Assembly (NCBI RefSeq): GCF_900177735.1
Contig: NZ_FXBB01000005.1
Coordinates: 20,985 to 84,984, forward strand
Direction of reading: 5' to 3'
Length of the DNA stretch: 64,000 bases
Origin: Dethiosulfovibrio salsuginis
Lineage (GTDB): Bacteria > Synergistota > Synergistia > Synergistales > Dethiosulfovibrionaceae
The notes under the pieces were generated by a model that was not told where the DNA came from, made no database searches, and worked only from the letters and a program-made list of their open reading frames with translations. Below are positions 15,822 to 24,597 of the stretch, piece by piece (positions within the stretch are counted from its first letter, which is position 1; each line of letters starts with the position of its first letter). A program made the translations under genes and the position numbers.

Positions 15822-16324
15822 TCGGATCGTAACATTCCCATCCAATAGATATCGACTGCCTTACCGTCCCTGAGGAGATGCTCCCTCCAGCACCCCTCAA
15901 CACGAAAACCATGACGTATGTACATGGCGAGGGCTCGCTCGTTTGTAGAGAGAACGGAGGTATAGAGACGACGGAGCCCCAGGTCGGAGAATCCCCAGCC
16001 TACAATGTGTTGGACCATCAAAGATCCCAACCCTCGTCCGATATAATCTCTTTCCCCTATGTAAAGCCCCCATTCTCCGTGACCTTGGACAAAATCGATA
16101 TCTCGAATGGATACCATGCCAATCGGTTTATCCTCATAAAAGACCACCGATACCTTTGACGATTGACCTTTTAGAACACTATCCAACCACATAAGATGCT
16201 GTTCCTCGGTGATAAAGTCGCAGGATATCATCGACTTAGATATAAAAGGATCGTTTCTCCACACACAAAGAAGAGATCTAACCTCTTCCGAAACGTCAGC
16301 TAGATCTCTGAATAAAAGAGTCAT
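15800..16324 (-). CDS. pseH: UDP-4-amino-4,6-dideoxy-N-acetyl-beta-L-altrosamine N-acetyltransferase PseH
   Basis: PseH acetylates the 4-amino group made by PseC, using acetyl-CoA. The 174-aa protein is a GNAT. It has an FRDLADV start and an RNDPFISKSM substrate-side motif near residue 25. The acetyl-CoA loop IGRGLGSLMVQHIVGWGF lies near residue 100, and ALAMYIRHGFRVEGCWRE near 130. I chose the ATG at 16324, six bases after the pseI stop, with GGGAGATGAT upstream. It sits between pseI and pseG, as expected for the pathway. Confidence 0.87.
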   Translation of the reverse strand: MTLLFRDLADVSEEVRSLLCVWRNDPFISKSMISCDFITEEQHLMWLDSVLKGQSSKVSVVFYEDKPIGMVSIRDIDFVQGHGEWGLYIGERDYIGRGLGSLMVQHIVGWGFSDLGLRRLYTSVLSTNERALAMYIRHGFRVEGCWREHLLRDGKAVDIYWMGMLRSEWAPSRY

Positions 16325-16329
16325 TTTTA

Positions 16330-17361
16330 TTAGATCATCTCCCAGCCTATCCACTGGTCAGCCTCGATATCCACCTTTGCCACCCTGCCCTTGACCAGGT
16401 CGCTGTGTTTAGGGGCTATGCCGTATCCCGGCCTTTTGCAGCAGATCATATCCTCGGTTATTACGGTTCCGGCGGGAATGTCGCATCGGGCGTGGAGGCT
16501 TCTCCTCGCCTTATGGTAAAACTCCATCTCCTCTTCGGAAGGGCCAAGCTTCCTGCCGTCTCCCATAGCGGACTCCACATCCCGAATCTGGCGGACCAGC
16601 TCCTTTAGCTCCCCAGGCTCTATAGCGAAGGGATGGTCCGGTCCCTCCATGGACCTGTCCAAGGTGAAGTGTTTCTCCACGACGGAGGCCCCCATAGCCA
16701 CGGCGGCCACGGAAACGTGGACCCCTGGGGTGTGGTCCGAAAGGCCCACGGCGGTGCCGAAAGCCCTGCGGATGGTCTCCATGGAACGTAGGTTCATTAT
16801 ATGGGCCGGAGCCGGATAGACCGAGGCACACTGGAGAAAGACGATCTGCTCGTTTCCTGCGTTCCGACAGGTGATGTAGGCGTCCTGTATCTCCTCCATG
16901 TTGGCAAGGCCGGTGGATATTATCATGGGCTTGCCCTTTGAGGCGCAGTAGCCCAGCAGATCCAGGTCAACTATCTCGAAGGAGGCGATTTTGAAGAAAT
17001 CGCTCAACTCGTCCAACTCGTCAACCGCCTTATGGTCGAAGGGGGTAGCGAAAAATAGAATGCCCTTTTCTTTGCAGTAGGAAGCCAGATCGGGAAGCCA
17101 GTGCCTCGGGGTCTCTATCTCCGATATGAGGGTGTGGAGATTCTTGTCGTAGCCCGAGTGATGAGGTGTCTTCTTGGAATAAAGGCTGTCCGCCGAGTAT
17201 ATCTGGAACTTTACCGCGTCCGCTCCAGCCTCAACGGCGGCGTCTATATGCCGCAACGCCAGGTCGTAGGAACGATTGTGGTTCGCACCTATCTCGGCGA
17301 TTATAAAGCAGGAGCTACCTTCCTCTATAGGTTTTCCACCTAGAGAAATAGAACATACCAT
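16330..17361 (-). CDS. pseI: Pseudaminic acid synthase PseI (NeuB family)
   Basis: PseI condenses 2,4-diacetamido-2,4,6-trideoxy-L-altrose with phosphoenolpyruvate to give pseudaminic acid. The 343-aa product has the NeuB barrel: FIIAEIGANHNRSYDLA near residue 19, ADAVKFQIYSADSLYSK near residue 48, and the metal/PEP-binding segment VEKHFTLDRSMEGPDH near residue 228. A C-terminal SAF (antifreeze-like) domain follows with ARRSLHARCDIPAGTVI near 286. NeuB, LegI and PseI are close; the neighbours pseB, pseC, pseG and pseH favour PseI. AGGAGG precedes the ATG. Confidence 0.88.
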   Translation of the reverse strand: MVCSISLGGKPIEEGSSCFIIAEIGANHNRSYDLALRHIDAAVEAGADAVKFQIYSADSLYSKKTPHHSGYDKNLHTLISEIETPRHWLPDLASYCKEKGILFFATPFDHKAVDELDELSDFFKIASFEIVDLDLLGYCASKGKPMIISTGLANMEEIQDAYITCRNAGNEQIVFLQCASVYPAPAHIMNLRSMETIRRAFGTAVGLSDHTPGVHVSVAAVAMGASVVEKHFTLDRSMEGPDHPFAIEPGELKELVRQIRDVESAMGDGRKLGPSEEEMEFYHKARRSLHARCDIPAGTVITEDMICCKRPGYGIAPKHSDLVKGRVAKVDIEADQWIGWEMI

Positions 17362-17375
17362 ATCTCATACTCCTC

Positions 17376-17927
17376 CTATCCTTTGGGATAAAGCCTCAAA
17401 AATTCGTCCCTAAGGACACCGTATTCCAGAAGGTCTCTGAACTCGCCGTGTTTCCACAGGGCCTGTCTCCTTCTCCCCTCTTGGACCATGCCCAGGGATG
17501 CGGCCAATCCCTGCATTCCCAGATTGTCCTCAGAGGTTCCGCAGTGGATTCTATGAAGACCCAGCTCGGAAAACCCATGGGCACAGAGAAGGACTGCCCC
17601 CTCCTTGCCGTACCCCTTGCCCCAGAAGGCCTTATCTCCCATCATCACGGCGAACTCGGCGCTTCTGTCTATCCAGTTTATGGACTGAAGGGACATATTT
17701 CCTATATGGACGTCACCCTCCCTCAGCACTACCGCCATGACCAGAGAGGACCGGCTTCCGGTGACCGAATCGACGTAGGCCAGGGCCTCTTTTTTGGATA
17801 AAGGCCACCGACCGTGGGAGTTAAACCGACAGACCTCCTGATCGTTGAGCCACTGGGGATAGTTACCTTCGACATCCTCAGGAGCAAGGGCCCTGAGATA
17901 GACCCTTTCGCCCTGAAGAAAAACCAT
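17376..17927 (-). CDS. GNAT-family N-acetyltransferase, second copy in the sugar island
   Basis: The 183-aa protein is a RimJ/RimL-type GNAT. It shows GERVYLRALAPEDVEGN near residue 6, AEFAVMMGDKAFWGKGYGKEGAVLLCAHGF around residues 92-121 (acetyl-CoA loop) and LHRIHCGTSEDNLGMQGLAASLGMVQEGRRR near the end. The start is the ATG at 17927, which overlaps the stop of the DegT gene before it and has AGGAG upstream. In this context it may acylate an amino sugar made by that aminotransferase. A protein N-terminal acetyltransferase remains possible. Confidence 0.7.
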   Translation of the reverse strand: MVFLQGERVYLRALAPEDVEGNYPQWLNDQEVCRFNSHGRWPLSKKEALAYVDSVTGSRSSLVMAVVLREGDVHIGNMSLQSINWIDRSAEFAVMMGDKAFWGKGYGKEGAVLLCAHGFSELGLHRIHCGTSEDNLGMQGLAASLGMVQEGRRRQALWKHGEFRDLLEYGVLRDEFLRLYPKG

Positions 17928-19228
17928 CAGAGAAGCTCCTCCCTGTTGTCCCACACCTTCCAGAAGGCCTTTAGAACGTCGTCCAGATCGTCTTTGGTCA
18001 TAGGGGGACGCATGAGCTCGTGAAGGAACAGCTCCTCTCCGTACATACGCTCGGCGACGGGACAGATCCCTTTGGAGTAATCGACCTCGCCGTCGTACCA
18101 GGGAGCCACGAAGGGACAACCGCCGCTTCCGTAGGCCATTTTATTCTGGAACATCGGCTGTAGATAGAGAGGCTTGCAGTAGCCCGAGCTGACCTTCACT
18201 CCCTCCCCTTCCCTCAGTTCGGTGAGAGGAAGCTCCGCCTTCACCGCCTCGATAAAGGTATCCCTGTCCACTCCCGCCACAGCCCTGTCGAACTTAAGGG
18301 GATGGACGTAGAAAGCGTGGGTGGTGTCGGGACGGATAAAGGTAGGCTTTATGGCGGGGATCTCACTAAGGGCATCGTTCAGGTATAGACAATTCTCCTG
18401 CCTTTTTTCAAGAAGGTCTGGAAGTCTGTCCAGTTGGCACCGGGCTACGGAGGCCTCCAGCTCGGTCATACGGTAGTTAAAACCTATCATATTGTTCAGG
18501 TAGGTCCTACCGGCCTTCTCCACCACAGCCTCGGCGTGGTTTCTTATCAGCCTGACCCTCATGGCAAGCTCGTCGTCGTCGGTTACGACGAAGCCTCCCT
18601 CTCCTGTATGGATGTGTTTGTGGTAGTTGAGGGAAAAACAGCCCATGTGGCCCAAGGTTCCGGCCTTTTTGTCCTTCCAGGTCGCTCCAGGTGCCTGGGC
18701 ACAGTCCTCTATGACGTAGAGACCGTGTTTTTGGGCTATGTGGTTTATCCTGTCTCTGTCGTAGGGCTGGCCGAATATATCGACCACTATTATGGCCCTG
18801 GTCCTGGAGGTTATCCTGGACTCGACGGAATCGGGATCCAGACAGTAATGGTCCTCCTCTATATCGGCGAAGACCGGGACGGCGTTATAGACCAAAGGAG
18901 CGGTGGCGGAGGCACTCATGGTATAGGGAGAGACTATTATCTCCTCCCCTGGCTCCACTCCTGTGGCACCGACGGCACAGTAGAGGGCGGAGGTGCAGGA
19001 GTTGACTGAAATAGCGTGTTTAACCCCTAAAAAGGCCGCCCACTCCCTCTCCACCGCCTGAACCTCGGGACCGCCGTAAAAATCGTCGTGCCATACCCCC
19101 AGAAAACGGGACAGAACCCCTGAATCGATGACCCGACATAGGGCCTCTTTCTCCCTGTCGCCCATGATACGGTAGGCGGGGAATTTCTCGGTCCTGACCG
19201 GATTTCCACCTTTTATAGCCAGCTTCAT
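17927..19228 (-). CDS. DegT/DnrJ/EryC1-family aminotransferase, second and distinct copy
   Basis: The 433-aa PLP enzyme starts MKLAIKGGNPVR, a beginning shared with inosose/AHBA-type sugar aminotransferases. It has NSCTSALYCAVGA near residue 77, VIEDCAQAPGA with the cofactor Asp near residue 172, and the Schiff-base Lys in NYHKHIHTGEGG near residue 204. It is 60 residues longer than PseC and clearly not its duplicate. The extra length is in the C-terminal half (KVSSGYCKPLYLQPMFQNK). It likely aminates another sugar for the glycan, perhaps acting with the nearby Gfo/Idh oxidoreductase. The ATG overlaps the pseF stop. Confidence 0.75.
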   Translation of the reverse strand: MKLAIKGGNPVRTEKFPAYRIMGDREKEALCRVIDSGVLSRFLGVWHDDFYGGPEVQAVEREWAAFLGVKHAISVNSCTSALYCAVGATGVEPGEEIIVSPYTMSASATAPLVYNAVPVFADIEEDHYCLDPDSVESRITSRTRAIIVVDIFGQPYDRDRINHIAQKHGLYVIEDCAQAPGATWKDKKAGTLGHMGCFSLNYHKHIHTGEGGFVVTDDDELAMRVRLIRNHAEAVVEKAGRTYLNNMIGFNYRMTELEASVARCQLDRLPDLLEKRQENCLYLNDALSEIPAIKPTFIRPDTTHAFYVHPLKFDRAVAGVDRDTFIEAVKAELPLTELREGEGVKVSSGYCKPLYLQPMFQNKMAYGSGGCPFVAPWYDGEVDYSKGICPVAERMYGEELFLHELMRPPMTKDDLDDVLKAFWKVWDNREELL

Positions 19229-19926
19229 AGCTCCACCTCCCCGGACTCCTGCAAAACCCTGTACATAAGCTCCGCCCTGTGCCAGTCCTCTGGGGTATCT
19301 ATGTCCTGAACCAGATATCTGGGGAGGACAAATCCCAAGGCGTCGGCCATGTAGACCTTTTTTTCACTTAAGAACTTAGCCGCATCGAGCCAGTAAAACT
19401 GTCCTGCGTCGTGATAGCCATCGGGCAGGTCGTTGGACCTGGTAAGCTCGTGCTCCGGCCAAAACATGGAGACAGTGCCGTCTTCGGACATCTTGAGGCC
19501 CCTGAATATGGGAAAGGGAAAGGAGGTCACGGAGAAAACCGCCCCTACGTTCCGCTCCACAAGCATCTCCTTGGCCTTGGATATATCAGAAGGCCGTACG
19601 AAAGGGGCGGTGGACAATATACAGCAGGCCCTCTCGACGTGGTGGCCCTGTCCCTGAAGCTCCTTTATGCCGTGCTCTATAACAGGGGCCAGAGGGGTGT
19701 GGTCGTCGGAAAGCTCCTCGGGCCTGAAGATAACCTCCGCTCCGCAGCTCAAAGCGACCTCCCCAAACTCTTTCGAGTTGGTCGATACCACCACTTTATC
19801 GAAACATCCAGCGGCCAGAGCGGCCTTTATGGGATAGGCCATTATGGGCATTCCCAAAAAGGGCTTTATGTTCTTGCCCTTTATCCTCTTGCTTCCGCTT
19901 CTAGCCGGTATTAAGGCTATGTCCAC
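19225..19926 (-). CDS. pseF: CMP-pseudaminic acid cytidylyltransferase PseF
   Basis: PseF activates pseudaminic acid with CTP to give the CMP-sugar used by flagellin glycosyltransferases. The 233-aa protein belongs to the NeuA/KdsB group. It has IPARSGSKRIKGKNI (CTP loop, residues 6-20), VVVSTNSKEFGEVA near residue 46, and PFVRPSDISKA near 110. The YHDAGQFYW segment near 173 and DIDTPEDW near 211 are seen in PseF and NeuA. The GTG start at 19926 has GGAGGGG upstream. It is followed with a 4-nt overlap by the second DegT gene. Confidence 0.88.
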   Translation of the reverse strand: MDIALIPARSGSKRIKGKNIKPFLGMPIMAYPIKAALAAGCFDKVVVSTNSKEFGEVALSCGAEVIFRPEELSDDHTPLAPVIEHGIKELQGQGHHVERACCILSTAPFVRPSDISKAKEMLVERNVGAVFSVTSFPFPIFRGLKMSEDGTVSMFWPEHELTRSNDLPDGYHDAGQFYWLDAAKFLSEKKVYMADALGFVLPRYLVQDIDTPEDWHRAELMYRVLQESGEVEL

Positions 19927-19958
19927 AAAAACCCCTCCGATCGAGAAAAAGTAATCTA

Positions 19959-20984
19959 CTAACCCCTCATAGACTGAATTATATCAGAGCAGAGGGAGCT
20001 GGCGGACCTGTGTCTCTCCAGCTCGGGCCGGATCGGTCCTCTGCCTTTGGCGGCCTCATCGACCCAAAGCCCCACCGATTTGGGAACGCCCTGTTCAGTG
20101 GCGGAGAAAAAGATTCCCTCTGGCCTGGTGATATAGGCCAGATCCTTTCTGACCATGCCAGGCTGAAGGCTGAGGGCTGGAATGCCCATAAGCCAGCACT
20201 CGTAGAGCAAAATAGAGGCCATTCCGGCCACGGCGGAGGACGAAAAGGCCAGCTCCCTGCCCTCGCCTGGACGGATCACCTCGCCTAAGAGGCCCCCTCG
20301 GTGTTGGTCCCACATGGAGATAAGGGCACATCGGTCCTCTCTTGGATGGGGGGCAACCATCACCTTCACGTCGCCACAGTAGGGCTGAAGGGCTCGGCAG
20401 AAAAGGGGAAACACGGTCTTTTCGGTGTACCCCCTGTAGCCTGGCGAGGACCGATCGGTTCCCTGGTCCATCTCCACAGGCTCGGAGGCGAAAACCACCG
20501 TCATTCGACCATCGTCGTCCCTGGGGAGAGGGGAAGATGGAACCAGTCCCGCAAAGCCCGGATGGCCTACGACCTTTATAATCCCCTCCGGTATGCCCTC
20601 GGAAAGAGCGTCCTCTCTGGCATCGTAGTCCACAACTCCGTAGATATCGGGCAAAAAAAGCCCCTTGCCGTCTATCTCAAGCCTGCGGCGGTAGTTGACC
20701 CAGCTTTCCAACATACAGAAAACCGGAACATCCCCCGATCGACAGGCTCTGGCGAGGGCAAGGGGATCTGTGTCCTTCACGCTAGTTCCCATGGCGCAGC
20801 CGTCGAAAAGGCCCTTTTTTGCCATATCCACGGCGGTGGAAAGATCCATGTCTCCGTATCCAGTGGTGTGCCAGAACCCCTGGTCCACCGCACAGATCCG
20901 ATGCCCTCTGGACCTCAGCTCTTCGGCCACAGGCTGAAGGGCTCGGGCGGACCCTACGTCACCGCCTACAAACAAAAAATTCAT
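19959..20984 (-). CDS. GT-B glycosyltransferase-like protein of the sugar island, function unknown
   Basis: The 341-aa product begins MNFLFVGGDVGSARALQPVAEELRSRGH, a Rossmann-like start with a helix seen in GT-B enzymes and UDP-sugar epimerases. Later parts fit a nucleotide-sugar fold: KVMVAPHPREDR near residue 205 and SSAVAGMASILLYECWLMGIPALSLQPGM near 248, with the acidic residue expected for the nucleotide ribose. I cannot name a substrate. Its ATG overlaps the stop of the Gfo/Idh gene (ATGA). A PseG-like hydrolase or polysaccharide-type transferase role are the alternatives. Confidence 0.6.
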   Translation of the reverse strand: MNFLFVGGDVGSARALQPVAEELRSRGHRICAVDQGFWHTTGYGDMDLSTAVDMAKKGLFDGCAMGTSVKDTDPLALARACRSGDVPVFCMLESWVNYRRRLEIDGKGLFLPDIYGVVDYDAREDALSEGIPEGIIKVVGHPGFAGLVPSSPLPRDDDGRMTVVFASEPVEMDQGTDRSSPGYRGYTEKTVFPLFCRALQPYCGDVKVMVAPHPREDRCALISMWDQHRGGLLGEVIRPGEGRELAFSSSAVAGMASILLYECWLMGIPALSLQPGMVRKDLAYITRPEGIFFSATEQGVPKSVGLWVDEAAKGRGPIRPELERHRSASSLCSDIIQSMRG

Positions 20985-21946
20985 CTCAACCCCTCCATAA
21001 CCATCTCCATTATCCTCTGGGTCTTCATAGCGGAGGACAGGGAACTTACGGGCTCTCGTCCATCCTCGAAGGAGGCTATAAGGTCCTCCAGGGACAGGGC
21101 CATGCCGTTACAATCGCTGAGGGAGCCGAAGGGGTGGCTAGGGGTGGACCTCATAAGCCAGGAGCTTGGATATGCGTGGTCTTTTTTTACCTCCCTAAGC
21201 TCGACCCAGCTCCCTCCGTTTCGTATCTCCAGCTGTGCCTTTTGGAAGGTCAAAGTCCAGTCAAGACAGTGATAGTCTCCCGCCACACCGATAAAGGTGA
21301 CCGGAACATCACCGCACAGAAGGGAGAAAGAGGGGGTTCCCCGGTCCTGTCCCGCCCAAGAGGATATAAAGGACATATCCCTATCTCCGAGAAGATAGTG
21401 GACCGTGTCCAGGCCGTGACAGCCGTTGCGATAGAGTTTTTGACCGTAGTGGACCGTCACCGAAAGGACCTCTCCCCAGAGGGATCTGGCTATAGACTCC
21501 CTAATCGAGCTAAAGGGCTGGGCATATCGACGCTGATAGCCGACCATCAAGGTTGTGGCCCCAGACCTCAAAGCCTTTATAAGCTCCTCGCCCTCCTTGA
21601 CCGAAGCCACAGGGGGCTTTTCCAGCCACACCATCGGGATCTTGGCCTGAATACAGGCCAAGGCGTGGGAGAAATGGTGTTCCGTCGGGGAGCAGATACT
21701 GACCAGATCGGGGCTCTCTCCCTCAAGCATAGGGGCCAGGTCGTCGTAAAGGGCCACTTTGGCGAAACCGGCAAAAGACTCCCTCTCGGAGGGAACTGGT
21801 GAACAGGCCGCCACAAGCTGGACCTGAGACCGCTGCAAAAGGCAGGACAGGTGGGTCAGAGGGGGCACGCCGATGCCCCCATCGTACCCCCAGGCTATGT
21901 TGCCAAGTCCGACTAAAACCGCCCTGTAGGGGTTAGTCTTCGTCAA
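20981..21946 (-). CDS. Gfo/Idh/MocA-family oxidoreductase
   Basis: The 321-aa protein has the NAD(P)-binding start AVLVGLGNIAWGYDGG (residues 9-24). It continues with the family motif VSICSPTEHHFSHALACIQAKIPMVWLEKP near residues 76-105, in which the EKP lysine is the usual catalytic or structural residue. The C-terminal domain has GCHGLDTVHYLLGD near 172. Such enzymes oxidise or reduce sugar hydroxyls. Here it may supply a keto-sugar to the second DegT aminotransferase; this is inference from position. It starts at TTG, 14 nt inside the previous gene. Confidence 0.75.
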   Translation of the reverse strand: MTKTNPYRAVLVGLGNIAWGYDGGIGVPPLTHLSCLLQRSQVQLVAACSPVPSERESFAGFAKVALYDDLAPMLEGESPDLVSICSPTEHHFSHALACIQAKIPMVWLEKPPVASVKEGEELIKALRSGATTLMVGYQRRYAQPFSSIRESIARSLWGEVLSVTVHYGQKLYRNGCHGLDTVHYLLGDRDMSFISSWAGQDRGTPSFSLLCGDVPVTFIGVAGDYHCLDWTLTFQKAQLEIRNGGSWVELREVKKDHAYPSSWLMRSTPSHPFGSLSDCNGMALSLEDLIASFEDGREPVSSLSSAMKTQRIMEMVMEGLR

Positions 21947-23069
21947 AGTCGATCCCCACCTGGAACCTGGGAACCCATCGACCTTGCTCCTTGACGAACA
22001 GCTTTTTGTTTACGAACCGGTCGGCGACATCCCAGAACTCATCTACGGATATGTCTATATATCTGCAAAAATCTCGAATATAGCTATCTCCGCACTTGCC
22101 GTCGTACTCCTTGACGAGCCAAATAGCGTCCTCTCTGGTCAGGCGGCCCTCCCTTATATCGTAGCAGGCCTCGTCGGTGGCGAAGCCAAAGCCAAACTTG
22201 AGGTATTTGAGCATCTGGTTGACCATGACCATGTCGGAGTCTAAAGCGGTAAACCTCCTATAACGACCTATATCGTGTAGATCTTCGTAGGCACGCCCCC
22301 AAAGTCCTCTTGAAACGGCGAAATCGGCGTTCCCAACTTGAGACCACTCTTTAGCATAGTACTGAAGAAAAATAGCACGAATACCCTTATTTTTCATAGA
22401 TTCTATATTGGGCACTTGATAGAAGAAGAGATCCTCAGCAACAACATCCTCGCCGACCAGGTCGAGAGCGTTTCCACCTGCCATAGAATCAAGGTTAACC
22501 ACACTGTAAGCATCGTCGTCACAGCTTTGACCAGTTCCAGCGGTCCCCAAAGTAAGAGCAGCGTTTTCACCCTGGATAATAAGTGGAATATTAAAAAAAT
22601 CAGCAGCGATATAGGACGAAGCCCAAAGGAAATATTCCGTAGGCTTTACTGGGTTTCCACAACTATAGAAATATCGCTTAAAAAGAGAACGAACGACCTT
22701 AGGATTGGGACGAAGATGGATAGCGTCGAAACCAGCGGAGACGAGGTTTTCAAGGTTATGCCTTCCAACATCGGTGATGCCATCGGGAAGGGCGTTCACC
22801 AGAAGGGGCCTCAGACCAAGTTTGTCCCTGGCATAAAAGGCCTGAAAGGTGCTGTCCTTGCCGCCGCTGACGCCGACGACACAGTCGTAGGGAGTGGAGC
22901 TGGATCTAGACCTAGCCTCATCGGCTATGGCCTTAAGGGCCTCCTCTCTGGAGGACCAGTCAATTAATTTTTTTTGCTCCTCATAGCGACAGGCGTAGCA
23001 AACCCCTTCTTCGTCGAAAACAACGCCGGGACGGGTATCGGGCTGAAGGCATTTCTTGCAATATTTCAT
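21933..23069 (-). CDS. pseA: N-acetyl sugar amidotransferase, PseA/WbpG-like
   Basis: The 378-aa product begins with a zinc-ribbon-like CKKCLQPDTRPG and CYACRYEE, then the ATP-pyrophosphatase P-loop VVGVSGGKDSTFQAFYA near residue 65. It has the conserved HNLENLVSAGFDAIHLRPNP block near 106. This family converts an acetamido group of a nonulosonic or hexosamine sugar to an acetamidino group, with ammonia from a partner amidotransferase. No dedicated partner is visible here, though HisH/HisF-like pairs elsewhere are possible. I chose the ATG at 23069, with AGGAGGTGG upstream. A central part (about 22320-22760) looks more AT-rich than the rest. Confidence 0.78.
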   Translation of the reverse strand: MKYCKKCLQPDTRPGVVFDEEGVCYACRYEEQKKLIDWSSREEALKAIADEARSRSSSTPYDCVVGVSGGKDSTFQAFYARDKLGLRPLLVNALPDGITDVGRHNLENLVSAGFDAIHLRPNPKVVRSLFKRYFYSCGNPVKPTEYFLWASSYIAADFFNIPLIIQGENAALTLGTAGTGQSCDDDAYSVVNLDSMAGGNALDLVGEDVVAEDLFFYQVPNIESMKNKGIRAIFLQYYAKEWSQVGNADFAVSRGLWGRAYEDLHDIGRYRRFTALDSDMVMVNQMLKYLKFGFGFATDEACYDIREGRLTREDAIWLVKEYDGKCGDSYIRDFCRYIDISVDEFWDVADRFVNKKLFVKEQGRWVPRFQVGIDFDED

Positions 23070-23080
23070 AACCCCACCTC

Positions 23081-24139
<1,059 letters not shown>

Positions 24140-24148
24140 TCAGTCTTT

Positions 24149-24523
24149 TTAAGCCTCCAGGTCGATAAGGGCCCCAAACATATCCTTTACGTGCTGGATG
24201 AAGTTAACCACTTCATCGGGTGGGATCTTTCGGACCACGTTGTCGTGGCCCTTGTTGTCCATCTCCATCACAAGCACCTGGTAGACGTCGGCTTCCTTGC
24301 GATATTCGAACTTGAGGTTTCTGTCGAAAGCCGAGGCAACCCTCTCCGCCTGCTGTAGAGCCTGGTCCAGCTCTTTAGGATCAAGAGCTTCCTTAACCGC
24401 CGGTTCCTGTTTTTGGTACTTTACCTGAGGATAGGCGGCACCGGACCGGATAGACGACTCGCTGGAGGCCACCTTCCCGACTCCGTTATAGGTTGCGGGA
24501 ACTGGCGCAGATCTCTCGATCAT
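24149..24523 (-). CDS. flaG: FlaG family flagellar protein
   Basis: The 124-aa product has a disordered N-terminal half and a C-terminal FlaG domain: RNLKFEYRKEADVYQVLVMEM, then RKIPPDEVVNFIQHVKDMFGALID. FlaG proteins lie next to flagellin genes and affect filament length and glycan-linked assembly in some bacteria; the mechanism is not settled. An AGAGGAGG site precedes the ATG. It follows flagellin on the same strand and is probably cotranscribed, with a 24-bp palindrome between the two. Confidence 0.85.
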   Translation of the reverse strand: MIERSAPVPATYNGVGKVASSESSIRSGAAYPQVKYQKQEPAVKEALDPKELDQALQQAERVASAFDRNLKFEYRKEADVYQVLVMEMDNKGHDNVVRKIPPDEVVNFIQHVKDMFGALIDLEA

Positions 24524-24547
24524 GGCAAACTACCTCCTCTGCGAAGA

Positions 24548-24571
24548 GGGGAGAGGGCTAGCCCTCTCCCC
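24548..24571. terminator. Perfect 24-bp palindrome between flagellin and flaG
   Basis: Twelve-base arms meet at CTAG. A T run (CTTTTT) follows on the plus strand, while on the gene strand the hairpin is followed by the flaG ribosome site without a U tract. It may protect the 3' end of flagellin mRNA or reduce read-through into flaG, and need not be a full terminator. Confidence 0.65.
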
Positions 24572-24597
24572 CTTTTTCGTTCGTCTATGCCGCTATA

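Noticed and set aside
12013..19228. Idea that the two DegT aminotransferases are recent duplicates
   Set aside because: They differ in length (373 and 433 aa), N-terminal motif and most of the C-terminal half; only family motifs are shared.
20819..21802. A 327-codon plus-strand open frame
   Set aside because: It is antisense to the GT-B-like and Gfo/Idh genes and has no domain-like composition or ribosome site.
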